64,000 nucleotides of DNA from Ruminiclostridium herbifermentans (GCF_005473905.2 NZ_CP061336.1:2720501-2784500); one strand, 5' to 3'. Positions 29,534-39,373 are shown, numbered from the stretch's first letter. Program-made: numbers and translations. Notes: generated by a model not told the origin, from the sequence alone.

Positions 29534-30391
29534 TCAATCCTCTTTTCTATCGTAAAATTTATTTCTAACTATTGTAAAGAAATTTTTCGAATCAATCTTT
29601 AAAATTTTAACTTTACTGTTTGTCTTTTCAATTACAAGATAGTCTCCTCCTGATATTTCATAAAGCTTTTGTCCATCTACATTTACAAGTGCTGTGTGTT
29701 CAAAACCATCAGCCACACACACCTTAATAATCTGCTCTTCTTTTGCAATAAAAGAACTAGAATACAGTATATGAGGACAAATAGGCGTTACAATAATAAG
29801 GTTTGAGGTTGGATCAACAATAGGTCCCCCTGCCGATAATGAATATGCTGTAGAGCCAGTAGGAGTTGCTAATACAATGCCATCGCATGGAAACATTTCG
29901 ATGAAGTTGTCATCAATAAATGTACTCAAATGCAAAATTCTTTGTATTCCTCCACGGGATATTACAACATCGTTTATTGCTTCATCTTCAGCAAACAACT
30001 TTCCACCCTTATATATTTTTGAAGAAATCATCATTCTTTCTTCAATTTTATAATTTCCACTAAATATATTTTCTACAGCTTTATCAATTTCTCCTTTTTC
30101 AATATCTGTTAAAAATCCCATAGAACCAAGATTAATGCCTAACATTGGTATATTGTATAAATAAGCAGCTCTAGCCGCTTTTAAAAAAGTACCATCTCCA
30201 CCTAAGCATATAATCAAATCGCAACTTGCACATATTTCATTGACCTCATCGTCAATTCCTTCCTTGCCACTTGAATTAGGAGTTGGAAGTATAACTTGAC
30301 CACCATGTCTCTTTACACTTTCAATCAACTGATTTGTATATTTTAATCCAATGTCTTTTTCTCTATTCGTTATAATACCTATGTTTTTCAT
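29534..30391 (-). CDS. nadK: NAD kinase
   Basis: Phosphorylates NAD to NADP. The GGDGTFLKAAR motif holds the catalytic aspartate and ATP site; the second conserved motif is ATPTGSTAYSLSAGGP. The 285 residues are the normal length. Starts after GGAGGG and couples to argR. Confidence 0.96.
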   Translation of the reverse strand: MKNIGIITNREKDIGLKYTNQLIESVKRHGGQVILPTPNSSGKEGIDDEVNEICASCDLIICLGGDGTFLKAARAAYLYNIPMLGINLGSMGFLTDIEKGEIDKAVENIFSGNYKIEERMMISSKIYKGGKLFAEDEAINDVVISRGGIQRILHLSTFIDDNFIEMFPCDGIVLATPTGSTAYSLSAGGPIVDPTSNLIIVTPICPHILYSSSFIAKEEQIIKVCVADGFEHTALVNVDGQKLYEISGGDYLVIEKTNSKVKILKIDSKNFFTIVRNKFYDRKED

Positions 30392-30529
30392 CTTACCCTC
30401 CAGGAGGCTGTATTTAGTGATTTCGATGTAATAATCAACTTCCGCATATAAATCAGTACAGGTAACTAAGTCTACTCCTGTAATTTACAATTACAAAAGT
30501 TAGGAAATATTACTTAAATTAATACTTAA

Positions 30530-31348
30530 TTATATCTTTCCAGCAAGTGACAAATGAGCACTTGTAACCACACTATCTATAAGTTCATTAACTTCATTAC
30601 ACGAATTGCCTTGATCTTGCTTTGATAAATAAAGTAAATACTCAATATTTCCTTCAGGACCTTTAATTGGCGAATAAGACAGCTCCTTTATATATAAATT
30701 CTGGGCAAGTACAAAATTTACAATGTTTAAAATAACCTCTTTATGTACTGCGCTGTCTCTAACCACGCCATGTTTTCCAACCTTTTCTCGTCCAGCTTCA
30801 AACTGAGGTTTAATTAAGCAAACAATCTCCCCATCAGCATTTAATAATTCTAACACAGCAGGCATTACCTTCGTTAATGAAATAAATGATACATCAATTG
30901 AAGCAAAATCAGAAAGGAATCCTATATCCTCTGGTTTAACATATCTTATATTTGTCCGCTCCATGCAAATAACACGTGAATCATTTCTAAGTTCCCATGC
31001 AAGCTGACCATAACCAACATCAATGGCTACTACCTTAGCAGCACCATTTTTCAGCATACAATCAGTAAATCCGCCTGTTGATGCTCCTATATCCAAACAT
31101 ACTTTATTTTCAAGAACTATATTAAATTCGCTTATGGCCTTAGCAAGCTTCAATCCGCCTCTGCTAACAAAAGGATTTATATTTTCTTTTATCTCAATCT
31201 GGCAGTCTACTGAAACCTTAGTTCCCGGCTTGTCTTCACGTACTCCATTAATCCAAACAACACCTGCCATAATGGCACTTTTGCACTTTTCTCTGCTTTC
31301 AAACAAACCTTTTTCAACAAGTAATACATCAAGTCTTTCCTTTTCCAA
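30530..31348 (-). CDS. tlyA: TlyA family rRNA 2'-O-methyltransferase / hemolysin-like
   Basis: An N-terminal S4 RNA-binding domain (residues 4-62) precedes a FtsJ-like SAM methyltransferase with LDIGASTGGFTDCMLKNGA and IDVGYGQL. Family members methylate rRNA cytidines; the older name is YqxC. The start is TTG eight bases after GGAGG; the binding site lies in the last codons of dxs, so the pair is translationally coupled. Confidence 0.93.
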   Translation of the reverse strand: MEKERLDVLLVEKGLFESREKCKSAIMAGVVWINGVREDKPGTKVSVDCQIEIKENINPFVSRGGLKLAKAISEFNIVLENKVCLDIGASTGGFTDCMLKNGAAKVVAIDVGYGQLAWELRNDSRVICMERTNIRYVKPEDIGFLSDFASIDVSFISLTKVMPAVLELLNADGEIVCLIKPQFEAGREKVGKHGVVRDSAVHKEVILNIVNFVLAQNLYIKELSYSPIKGPEGNIEYLLYLSKQDQGNSCNEVNELIDSVVTSAHLSLAGKI

Positions 31349-31351
31349 CGT

Positions 31352-33235
31352 TTATCCTCCAAAACCCGCTTTAGCCCTAGCGAAATATTCTAAAATACTA
31401 TTTGCAACCGAATCAGAATCTAATCCTAAATTCTTAAGCAATTCATTTCTAGAACCATGAGGAATAAATTCCTCTGGCAATGCCATAATATTTAAATTGG
31501 TTGCAAATCCATTTTTATTAATTACTTCTAATACTCTGCTTCCAAAGCCACCAACCCGGCAATTATCTTCGAGCGTAACTATCTGTTTGAACTTATGGGC
31601 ACAACGAATGATTAATTTTTCATCTATTGGCTTAATAAATCTAACACTAACTACTTCAGCACTGATGCCACTCTTTTCGAGTTTTTCAGCCGCTTCCAAA
31701 GCCGTAGCCACCATAGTCCCAACAGCTAAGATACAAACATCCTTACCTTCCTTTACAATGGCACCTTTTCCCATTTTAATAGGAATTTCATTTGTCATAA
31801 GAGTTTTGCCTCTTCCTCTAGGATACCTGATTGCAATTGGTCCTGATTGCTTATTAACAGCAAAATCAAGCATATGTTTTAATTCATAGTAATCGGCAGG
31901 TGCCATAATTGTAAGATTGGGTATATGATTCAAAAAGGATATATCAAAAATCCCTTGATGAGTTTCACCATCTTCGCCAACAATCCCAGCTCTATCTATT
32001 GCAAATACTACATGAAGCTTTTGAGCCGCAACATCATGTACTATTTGGTCATATGCCCTTTGTAAGAACGAGGAATATATAGCAACTACAGGTATCATCC
32101 CGCTAATCGCCATTCCAGCAGCTGATGTAACTGCATGCTGCTCTGCTATTCCAACATCAAAAAATCTCTGAGGATATTCTGTGCTAAATTTATGGAGTCC
32201 TGTTCCCTTTACCATAGCAGCCGAAATTGCAACAACCTTATCATTGACAGCTGCTAATTGGCAGACAGTATCGCCAAATACCTTTGAAAAATCTGGCTCA
32301 CTTGTTCCTAATGTTTCACCTGTTTCTATTTCAAAGGGAGCTATTCCATGAAATCTGTCAGGACTTTCCTCAGCATAAGAATAACCCTTTCCCTTTTGAG
32401 TGCTTACATGAAGCAAAACAGGTCCTTTAATCTTTTTAGCTGCAACTAATGCCTTATTTAACTCTTCAAAATTATGTCCATCCACTGGTCCATAATACTT
32501 ATATCCTAATTGTTCAAAAAACACTCCTTGTGCAAACAGATATTTTATTGTTCCCTTTATCTTTATTGCAGCAGCTCTTGCCTTTTTGCTAAACTTAGGC
32601 AATTTTTCAAGAAAATTATCAACGTCCTCTTTGGCTTTTGTATATACTGGGTCTGTCCTAAGCCTGCTAAGGTATTTTGACAAACCTCCAACATTTTGGG
32701 AAATTGACATTTCATTATCATTTAGTATAACTATAAAATTACTGTTTAGCCTTCCACCGTCATTCAGCGCTTCGTATGCCATACCTCCAGTCATAGCTCC
32801 GTCACCAATAACGGCAATAACACTATACTTTTCATTATTTAAATCTCTTGCCCTAGCTATACCAAGAGCAGCAGAAATAGACGTGCTGCTGTGTCCTGTG
32901 TTAAAGCAGTCATGCTTGCTTTCACTAGTTTTTGGAAAACCAGCAAGTCCTCCAAGCTTTCTAAGTGTATCAAATTTGTCCTTACGTCCTGTTAGTATCT
33001 TATGCACATATGATTGATGACCAACGTCCCAGACAATTTTATCAAATTCAGAATTAAAATTTTTGTGAAGGGCAAGTGTCAACTCAACAATTCCAAGATT
33101 TGACGCCAAATGACCTCCTGTTTTTGAAACCTTTTGAATAAGAAATGTTCTTATCTCCTCAGCTAAGCATATTAGCTGCTCATTATTTAGTTTTTGTATA
33201 TCTTCAGGAGAGTTTATACTATCCAAATACCGCAC
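31352..33235 (-). CDS. dxs: 1-deoxy-D-xylulose-5-phosphate synthase
   Basis: Thiamine-diphosphate enzyme for the first step of the MEP isoprenoid pathway (pyruvate plus glyceraldehyde 3-phosphate). The GDGAMTGGMAYEALNDGG motif binds TPP-Mg; the transketolase centre (VAIYSSFLQRAYDQIVHD) and C-terminal domain are complete; 627 residues. Start GTG nine bases after AAAGGAG. Its neighbour ispA, two genes upstream, acts later in the same pathway. Confidence 0.97.
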   Translation of the reverse strand: MRYLDSINSPEDIQKLNNEQLICLAEEIRTFLIQKVSKTGGHLASNLGIVELTLALHKNFNSEFDKIVWDVGHQSYVHKILTGRKDKFDTLRKLGGLAGFPKTSESKHDCFNTGHSSTSISAALGIARARDLNNEKYSVIAVIGDGAMTGGMAYEALNDGGRLNSNFIVILNDNEMSISQNVGGLSKYLSRLRTDPVYTKAKEDVDNFLEKLPKFSKKARAAAIKIKGTIKYLFAQGVFFEQLGYKYYGPVDGHNFEELNKALVAAKKIKGPVLLHVSTQKGKGYSYAEESPDRFHGIAPFEIETGETLGTSEPDFSKVFGDTVCQLAAVNDKVVAISAAMVKGTGLHKFSTEYPQRFFDVGIAEQHAVTSAAGMAISGMIPVVAIYSSFLQRAYDQIVHDVAAQKLHVVFAIDRAGIVGEDGETHQGIFDISFLNHIPNLTIMAPADYYELKHMLDFAVNKQSGPIAIRYPRGRGKTLMTNEIPIKMGKGAIVKEGKDVCILAVGTMVATALEAAEKLEKSGISAEVVSVRFIKPIDEKLIIRCAHKFKQIVTLEDNCRVGGFGSRVLEVINKNGFATNLNIMALPEEFIPHGSRNELLKNLGLDSDSVANSILEYFARAKAGFGG

Positions 33236-33249
33236 TTGTTTATACTCCT

Positions 33250-33927
33250 TTAATTACCTTTATCCTTTTGGGACTTAGTCTTTTTATTTTGTTTCTTTCT
33301 CTTTGACCTAAAATTAAGTTTTTTCAATATTTTAAATTTTCCAAATGGAAAATTAGTTATTATAGCAACTTTATATATAATGTAATTACTATTTGAAAGA
33401 GCTATAGACTTTCCTAAAGATTTCCCTCCAACAGTTAAAGAAGCTACCAATGCAGTAAATGACAGAGCAAATATTGAGTTCTGAGAATTAGTAGCATTCC
33501 CCGAAAACCTGTAAACAATCAATGCAACTGCTGCTCCGCTGACTACACCGCAAATATCACCTACAACATCATTACAAAAGTTAGATACTTTATCTGCATT
33601 TCTTATCAATCGTATAGCCTGCCTTGCACCATATAGCTTTCTTGAAGCCATTGAATGAAAGGGTGCTTCATCTGCAGCTGTAGCAGCAGTTCCAACCACA
33701 TCAAACAAAATACTTATGATAATTATAATGAAAACAATAAGAAAAGAAACTGCTGTAGATGCATTGCCAATTGTTTTATTAGAGAAGAAAGACATAAAAA
33801 TAGAAATAAAAAATGTGACAACTATAATTAAGAGTGTCCATACTCTTGTCTCTTTTTTTGAACCAACAATATTTGCTTTAAACTTTACCTTTTTTTCATC
33901 GACCGGATGTTTATAATTATCGTCCAA
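33250..33927 (-). CDS. oapA: OapA, OLE RNA-associated membrane protein (DUF21/CorB-like)
   Basis: A 225-residue protein with four predicted membrane helices (about 30-48, 60-80, 123-143, 153-170) and basic ends (C-terminal RSKRKKQNKKTKSQK). The segment between helices 2 and 3 resembles the CNNM/CorB DUF21 domain and contains a DxxxD motif (NDVVGD), the feature reported as essential in OapA of alkaliphilic bacilli. Position directly downstream of the OLE RNA and 15 bp upstream of dxs is the known OapA position. Start is TTG or GTG after GGAGG; the TTG, with seven-base spacing, is preferred. Role inferred: holds the OLE ribonucleoprotein at the membrane. Confidence 0.85.
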   Translation of the reverse strand: MDDNYKHPVDEKKVKFKANIVGSKKETRVWTLLIIVVTFFISIFMSFFSNKTIGNASTAVSFLIVFIIIIISILFDVVGTAATAADEAPFHSMASRKLYGARQAIRLIRNADKVSNFCNDVVGDICGVVSGAAVALIVYRFSGNATNSQNSIFALSFTALVASLTVGGKSLGKSIALSNSNYIIYKVAIITNFPFGKFKILKKLNFRSKRKKQNKKTKSQKDKGN

Positions 33928-33954
33928 CACCAATCCTCCAAATTATATAGAAAA

Positions 33955-34562
33955 ACAGGTGGCAGCTTACTGAGTAAATTTTGCGGCTTAGGTCAGGCAG
34001 GATTTCCCAAATGCAGTACTGGAATGTCGCCAAACCAGAGGTTTCCCATTAAACGCATCTCCATATTGTTACCAAATATGGGGCCTGATTACCACTTAGT
34101 CCACACTTTAATCCCCAATAAGCCACATATAGAACAGTCTAGGGGTTTTCCCCAACAGTCAAAATGACTCCTAGCCTCTTTTGCAAAAAAGGTTTCAAGC
34201 AGCAATAATGCTCATATATCGGCCAATACATTAAGCATCCGATCCACTATCCACCAAATTTCACTCAAGGCAGGCTACTCTGTTCACAGCATCTTTCGAT
34301 ACCGCATAACAGGTTTAATCCCTTATCGTAGATGAGGTGGTAAGCAAAAGCTTAGCTTTTCACCCACAAGTCAGGGTCTCCACGGAAAAGGGGTCAACGC
34401 CCGCATGCCATTGCGGATCGCCCCTAAGCCTTAACTCCCAGCACCAACCCACCACTGGGCGTAGCAAGCCGGCACAAGGAACTTCATCGATGTGCCCTTT
34501 AACGGATTTTTAGGCCCGTCTTCAGAGCCATTAGTACTGACTAGAATACTGCGCCACCATGT
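33955..34562 (-). ncRNA. ole: OLE RNA (ornate, large, extremophilic), about 0.6 kb
   Basis: About 610 bases between ispA and oapA are clearly GC-richer than the surrounding spacers and contain no credible ORF. Many local inverted repeats are visible on the minus strand, for example the GGTGGGTTGGTGCTGGG region (34438-34458), and GGGGAAAACCCC at 34141-34156. Near its ends lie GGTGGCGCAG (5') and GCTGCCACC (3'), which could close the structure. OLE RNA is known as a roughly 600-nt membrane-associated RNA of extremophilic and anaerobic Firmicutes, located in the isoprenoid operon next to oapA; size, strand, site and partner all agree. Ends are approximate. I identified it by context and size rather than by alignment. 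Confidence 0.85.
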
Positions 34563-34580
34563 TTTTATTCAAAATTATAT

Positions 34581-34650
34581 ATAACGAAGAAAGAAATATC
34601 ACCACTTGAATTATAATCGGTGAGAATATCTCTCGCCTCGTTTTTGCACC
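34581..34650 (+). repeat. dispersed hairpin element, copy E
   Basis: Reads ATAACGAAGAAAGAAATATC, then ACCACTT, GGTGAGAATATCTC and CGCCTCGTTTTTGCACC. The order and wording match the copy at 39271-39373 (read on the minus strand), with the middle shortened. Confidence 0.45.
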
Positions 34651-34822
34651 ATTTTATATTTCTATAAACGAATTTTTTATTTAAATAAATCACACTAAAT
34701 AAATATCATTAAATAAATTTTATCTTAATCTTGGCGATATAATAACTCAGCACAAAACTAAAATTACTATAACTAACTAAAAAAATATAACCAATCTTCT
34801 CATCTGATAAAACCAGTACAAA

Positions 34823-34863
34823 TACTAAAAAAGAGAGTACTGCTTGACTCTATATTTTTAGTA
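34823..34863 (-). terminator. hairpin between ispA and OLE RNA
   Basis: The arms TACTAAAAA/TTTTTAGTA enclose a second stem AGAGT/ACTCT. On the minus strand the inner stem is followed by CTTTTTT, so the region can act as a terminator or attenuator separating ispA transcripts from OLE. Confidence 0.5.
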
Positions 34864-34931
34864 CAATGGCGATATTAGTGCCATCGAGACAATATTATAA
34901 CATAATTAATTATAAAATACAAACCATATTC

Positions 34932-35816
34932 TTAACCTGTTCTTTCCACTAAAGATTTTGCCATATCCCTTAAAAACTCAGCCTTTGAGCCGAATTGCTC
35001 CAGATAAGTAATCCCTTCATTTGTGACTGTTTCCAATAACTTCTTAGATTGCTCAATTCCAAACATAGTTACATAGGTGGTTTTCTCACAAAGGGCATCA
35101 CTTCCTGGTTTCTTGCCCATATTCTCAATATCCCCTTCAACATCCAATATATCATCCTTAATCTGAAATGCCAATCCTAAATTTGTGGCAAAATTGGATA
35201 ATAACTTTAGTTCATTATCAGTAACACCACAAATTACAGCTGCCGCCTCAACAGGTGCTTTAATCAACGCTCCTGTCTTTAGCCTATGCATAGTCTTAAG
35301 CCTATCCTCATCAATACTTTTACCTTCAGAACTCAAGTCAATTACTTGACCTCCGATCATTCCAAGTGCTCCGGCATATTTTGCAATAAGCCTCATTGCT
35401 TCCAGCTTCCTGCTATTACTAGAGTTTATCGCATCTTCTATCATATTCTCATATGCGAGATTTAACAGTGCATCTCCAGCTAGAATTGCCATTGCCTCCC
35501 CATATACCTTGTGATTTGTAAGCTTGCCTCGTCTGTAATCATCATTATCCATAGCTGGTAAATCATCATGTATTAAAGAATATGTGTGAATCATTTCAAT
35601 AGAACAAGCAAAAGCAAGTACCTCATTTAAATCTTTTCCAAGCATTTCTGCAACTGCGAGAGCAAGAACAGGCCTTAGTCTCTTGCCGCCAGCCATTAAG
35701 CTATATTGCATAGCATCCTTTAAACTGATATAGTAGGGATTATCAATTTTTATACTTTTGTTAAGTGTATCCTCTATAATTTGTACATATTCTGATTGCT
35801 TTTGTGTAAAATTCAT
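34932..35816 (-). CDS. ispA: farnesyl/geranyl diphosphate synthase
   Basis: Class I trans-prenyltransferase joining isopentenyl units. The first aspartate-rich motif DDLPAMDNDD and the second DDILD, plus GGKRLRP and the AGDALLNLAYE segment, are intact; 294 residues as expected. Its ATG overlaps the xseB stop (ATGA), so they are coupled. Confidence 0.96.
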   Translation of the reverse strand: MNFTQKQSEYVQIIEDTLNKSIKIDNPYYISLKDAMQYSLMAGGKRLRPVLALAVAEMLGKDLNEVLAFACSIEMIHTYSLIHDDLPAMDNDDYRRGKLTNHKVYGEAMAILAGDALLNLAYENMIEDAINSSNSRKLEAMRLIAKYAGALGMIGGQVIDLSSEGKSIDEDRLKTMHRLKTGALIKAPVEAAAVICGVTDNELKLLSNFATNLGLAFQIKDDILDVEGDIENMGKKPGSDALCEKTTYVTMFGIEQSKKLLETVTNEGITYLEQFGSKAEFLRDMAKSLVERTG

Positions 35817-36058
35817 ATATCAAAGTCCTTTTCTATTATTTTTCCTTCTTCATCATGCAGCAGTATTGAAATTTTCTTCTCCGCTTCATCAAGCTTAGCT
35901 GCACAATATCTAGAAAGTTCTATTCCCTGCTGAAAATTTTTAATTGATTCTTCTAATGTTGTATCACCCTTTTCTAGTATTGAAACTATATTTTCTAACT
36001 CAAGCATTGCATCTTCAAAGCTTTTATCAGCATCATTTTTTTTTAGGTTTCTAGCCAT
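35813..36058 (-). CDS. xseB: exodeoxyribonuclease VII small subunit
   Basis: An 81-residue helical protein with the family pattern FEDAMLELENIVSILEKGDTTLEES in its first half (residues 14-38, given in part). It binds the large subunit XseA. Overlaps xseA by 8 bp and ispA by 4 bp. Confidence 0.95.
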   Translation of the reverse strand: MARNLKKNDADKSFEDAMLELENIVSILEKGDTTLEESIKNFQQGIELSRYCAAKLDEAEKKISILLHDEEGKIIEKDFDI

Positions 36059-37268
36059 TTAAGCTACCTCCTTGTTTTGTTGATACTACCTTGCAATCTA
36101 TTTTTCCATCCCTTAAAGAAACTTCAAGAGTATCTCCTATACTAACCTGCTCTACCCGACTAACTATATTACCCTCTGAGTTCTTAACCACACTATAACC
36201 CCGTTCAAATACTTTTAACGGACTAAGTGCATCTAGCTTGCCTGCAAGCATTGCAAACTGAGATTTTTTCTCTTTAATAAGCATTTCACTGCTCTTAATC
36301 AAATGTTTCAAATCATTATCCAATCTTAATCTATGCTGATTAACTTTATCATATGGTTGACGAAAAACGTTTCTGGAATTAACCTTTTGAAGCTGATTTC
36401 TACAAGCCTCCAGCTTATTTACAAGAGAAGTCTTCATTCTTATACTATAATTCTGAAGCTTATATAACAGCACCTCTAAATCTGGAACTGCCAATTCTGC
36501 TGCTGCAGATGGCGTTGGTGCTCTCATATCAGCAACAAAATCGCAAATTGTAAAATCAGTTTCATGTCCAACAGCAGATATAACTGGTATATCAGATGCA
36601 TAAATACTTCTTGCTACTACTTCCTCATTAAATGCCCAGAGTTCCTCCAGTGACCCTCCGCCTCTTGCAACAATTATTACATCTACTTGCTTTAATTGAT
36701 TTAGCTTTGTTATTGCAGCAGCAATTTGGCCTGCAGCTTGCGCTCCCTGTACTGCAACAGGATATAACTGAATTCTCATTTTGCTATGTCTTCTATAGGT
36801 TACATTTATAATATCTCTGATAACTGAACCGGTTGAAGAGGTAACAACACCAATACATTTAGGCAATATGGGAATTTTTTTCTTTTTATCAGCATCAAAT
36901 AAGCCCTCTTTTTGCAGTTTATTTTTTAACTGCTCATAAGCAAGATGAAGAGCCCCAACACCGTCAGGCTGCATATCACTTGCATAGAGCTGATACTGTC
37001 CATCTCTTTCAAAAACAGATATATAACCTGAAACAATAACCTTTTCACCATTTTGCGGAGCAAATCTTAGCAATGAGGCATGGGATTTAAACATAACGCA
37101 TTTTAACACACTATTTTGATCCTTTATAGTAAAATACATATGTCCAGTATAATGATGCTTAAAATTCGAAATTTCACCTCTTACAGATAATCCCGATAAA
37201 ATGCCGTCATTTGAAACTAATTGCTTTATGTAATTATTTATGTCTGAAACCGAATAAACTCTTTCCAT
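36051..37268 (-). CDS. xseA: exodeoxyribonuclease VII large subunit
   Basis: Degrades single-stranded DNA bidirectionally. It has an N-terminal OB-fold (about 1-100), then the catalytic domain with GVVTSSTGSVIRDI, ARGGGSLEELWAFN and SAVGHETDFTICDFVADMRA, then a coiled coil. The 405 residues are slightly shorter than the Escherichia coli enzyme, as usual in Firmicutes. Starts after AGGAGAA. Confidence 0.96.
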   Translation of the reverse strand: MERVYSVSDINNYIKQLVSNDGILSGLSVRGEISNFKHHYTGHMYFTIKDQNSVLKCVMFKSHASLLRFAPQNGEKVIVSGYISVFERDGQYQLYASDMQPDGVGALHLAYEQLKNKLQKEGLFDADKKKKIPILPKCIGVVTSSTGSVIRDIINVTYRRHSKMRIQLYPVAVQGAQAAGQIAAAITKLNQLKQVDVIIVARGGGSLEELWAFNEEVVARSIYASDIPVISAVGHETDFTICDFVADMRAPTPSAAAELAVPDLEVLLYKLQNYSIRMKTSLVNKLEACRNQLQKVNSRNVFRQPYDKVNQHRLRLDNDLKHLIKSSEMLIKEKKSQFAMLAGKLDALSPLKVFERGYSVVKNSEGNIVSRVEQVSIGDTLEVSLRDGKIDCKVVSTKQGGSLNG

Positions 37269-37681
37269 TAATTATTCTCCTATAAATAGGCGTTGAAAAA
37301 CTTATTTAATAAAAAGTGAAAAAGTGAAATAATTTCATATAACAAGTTTTTCTTGCAATTATCTTATCAGTAAACCATTATTAAAACAACACGCTTTATG
37401 TACTTTCATTGATGTACTTTGTACGAAGTTTGAATTAAAAAGAGTTTGAATTAAAAAAATAAAAAAGATAATGCAAATATAACCTTACATTACCCGATTT
37501 ATTAACTCTATTATGGTTACTATGCATCTAGTATGTTTTAAAGCCTACAAATCAAATCCAAAATATAGTCTGTTATTTTATAATTATTGTCTATGCGCTG
37601 TTGATAACAGATATTATTTTCTTTTTGCAAGAAATCAAAGTAACCCTCTACATCTTAATCCTTATATACTTAAGTTTTGAG
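37269..37681. other. intergenic between nusB and xseA (site where folD often lies)
   Basis: About 410 bp, AT-rich, with a short tandem GTTTGAATTAAAAA repeat near 37430-37460. In many Firmicutes folD sits between nusB and xseA; nothing like it remains here. Confidence 0.4.
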
Positions 37682-38137
37682 TTATTTTAATGAAGCATTA
37701 TCTTTAACTGATTGGTCTTTTAAAGCGCTCTCAGCATTAGCATCTTCTTTTGTAACTTTACCTAAAAGTCCATTTACAAATGACCCTGCATCTTCATTAC
37801 TATACTTTTTGGCTAATTCAACTGCTTCGTTTACAGAAACGCTGAATGGAATATCCTCACGGTATAGAATTTCATAAATTCCAATTCTAAGTATGGACAA
37901 ATCTATCTTTGATAATCTGTTTATCTTCCATCCCATTGCATTTTTTTCTATGATGGAATCAATAATATTAATCTTTTCATTTACCCCATCTATAATGCTT
38001 CTAATATACTTTTGATCATTTTCTGTAAAGTTTCCATCTTCCAGGGCCATTTCAATTTGTTCACTTTTATCACTTTTTTGTATTTCCATTTGATATAACA
38101 ATTTCATCGCAGTTTCCCTGGATGCACGACGTCCCAT
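37682..38137 (-). CDS. nusB: transcription antitermination factor NusB
   Basis: RNA-binding helical protein acting with NusE/S10 at boxA to keep polymerase on rRNA operons. The N-terminal MGRRASRETAMKLLYQME and later SVNEAVELAKKYSNEDAGSF motif are characteristic. 151 residues. Confidence 0.94.
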   Translation of the reverse strand: MGRRASRETAMKLLYQMEIQKSDKSEQIEMALEDGNFTENDQKYIRSIIDGVNEKINIIDSIIEKNAMGWKINRLSKIDLSILRIGIYEILYREDIPFSVSVNEAVELAKKYSNEDAGSFVNGLLGKVTKEDANAESALKDQSVKDNASLK

Positions 38138-38315
38138 TAAAATTCCTCCTATGTATCTTCAAATTAAATTATTTTATCCAATCTAACTATTTTATCTTAA
38201 ATTATTTTATCTAACTTTGCTCCAATACAAGAATGTACGCAGAACCTACTTCTAAAAAGCCTGGCAACAGTATCTAAAGTTCAACCCCTACTCTCTTATT
38301 AAAAAACTCAGGTAT

Positions 38316-38546
38316 TTATCTGTATGTACCCGGCGGCAGAATTCTATCCAGTAAATTCTTAATGTAATCCTTATCTTGATGTAATCTTTTACCTATATAG
38401 CATCCAACAGTAACACATATAATAACAAACAAAGCCTTAATAATGCCAAGCAGCAGTACAATAACGGCAATAGCAAGACCAATTGCAGCACCAAGTATTT
38501 CTCCTTTATGAAGCCTATAAATTTCATATACCTTTTGCTTATCCAT
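38316..38546 (-). CDS. DUF2273 small membrane protein
   Basis: A 76-residue protein with one or two hydrophobic segments (about 18-52, ILGAAIGLAIAVIVLLLGII) and a basic C-terminus. DUF2273 proteins accompany AmaP and Asp23 in Gram-positive cell-envelope stress clusters. The start is the ATG after GGAGGTGTT; a further ATG 18 bases upstream has no good site. Last gene of the asp23-amaP-DUF2273 group. Confidence 0.8.
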   Translation of the reverse strand: MDKQKVYEIYRLHKGEILGAAIGLAIAVIVLLLGIIKALFVIICVTVGCYIGKRLHQDKDYIKNLLDRILPPGTYR

Positions 38547-38567
38547 TATTTTGAACACCTCCATATG

Positions 38568-39119
38568 CTACTCGACCCTAGAAGACTTATAGCCTGTAAA
38601 AATACTCTCTATAAGTACTTTTACACTATCCACTTGAACTCCAGTACAATCCTCAACCGCAGTCTTAACCTTGATTTGCATATCTTCAGATAACAAAGGT
38701 ATGTTTATATCTGGAAGTACTATGGCTTTCACAGTAATGCTAACACATTCCCCTATTTTAGTAACATATGCTTTTGAATCACGAATGCCTGATAGCTTTC
38801 TTGATGTTGCAAGTGCAATATTTTCAATGGAATTCAGAGTAATTCTGATATCACCATTTTTATTATATTTTATAATTGCCTTTTTATCTCCCTCTGGTTT
38901 AAATCCTGAAAGAAGAAAAGTCAAACTCAAGCAGAAAAATATTGAAGCAATAATAAACATAATTATTGACGGATTTCTATATTTCAGTACTTCATTATAT
39001 AGGTATGTATAAGTATCTGTTAGTATGCTAGACTTTACAGTAACAAGCATTACAAACATAGATGCAATAGTCAGAAAAAATGCATATATTGCTAACAAAA
39101 CTCGTAAAATTATGTTCAT
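38568..39119 (-). CDS. amaP: alkaline shock response membrane anchor protein AmaP
   Basis: An N-terminal transmembrane hairpin (residues 5-80, two helices) is followed by an Asp23-like soluble domain (about 90-180: IKVKTAVEDCTGVQVDSVKVLIES). In Staphylococcus AmaP tethers Asp23 to the membrane. Start is the ATG following AGAGGTGGAG; the longer frame upstream lacks a site. Spaced only 21 bp from the DUF2273 gene. Confidence 0.85.
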   Translation of the reverse strand: MNIILRVLLAIYAFFLTIASMFVMLVTVKSSILTDTYTYLYNEVLKYRNPSIIMFIIASIFFCLSLTFLLSGFKPEGDKKAIIKYNKNGDIRITLNSIENIALATSRKLSGIRDSKAYVTKIGECVSITVKAIVLPDINIPLLSEDMQIKVKTAVEDCTGVQVDSVKVLIESIFTGYKSSRVE

Positions 39120-39270
39120 AGTCTCCACCTCTTCTATTGACATAAGAAATATTGGCTTACCAACCTTAGTTTTTGAATTTAAAAGCCAAACATTACCTAT
39201 TTAAGTATCTATTACAGCACGTAGATTTAAATTAATTTTCTAAAATTGTAATATAGAAAAATATCATTAC

Positions 39271-39373
39271 ATCTGCGATGCTTCAACGAGGCGGAATATA
39301 CTCTCAAAGCCTTAATACCAAATAGATACCACCACATAGAGAAGTGGTAACATTTTCTTGCCCCGTTATAAGC
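39271..39373 (-). repeat. dispersed hairpin element, copy D
   Basis: On the minus strand: ATAACGGGGCAAGAAAATG, then TACCAC...GTGGTGGTA (a 6-bp stem), TATTTGGTATTAAGGC and ATTCCGCCTCGTTGAAGCATCGC. It shares this order with copies A and E. Confidence 0.5.

Larger units (their letters stand above)
34563..34931. other. intergenic ispA-OLE: attenuator-like hairpin, repeat copy and OLE promoter
   Basis: On the minus strand a TATATATAAT sequence (about 34572-34585) lies just ahead of the OLE 5' end and could be its -10 box. A dispersed hairpin element copy lies at 34581-34650, and a long hairpin at 34823-34863. No gene. Confidence 0.45.

Noticed and set aside
33907-34167. 86-codon plus-strand ORF across the OLE region
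   Set aside because: No ribosome binding site, lies antisense to the structured RNA, and the composition follows RNA pairing rather than codons.
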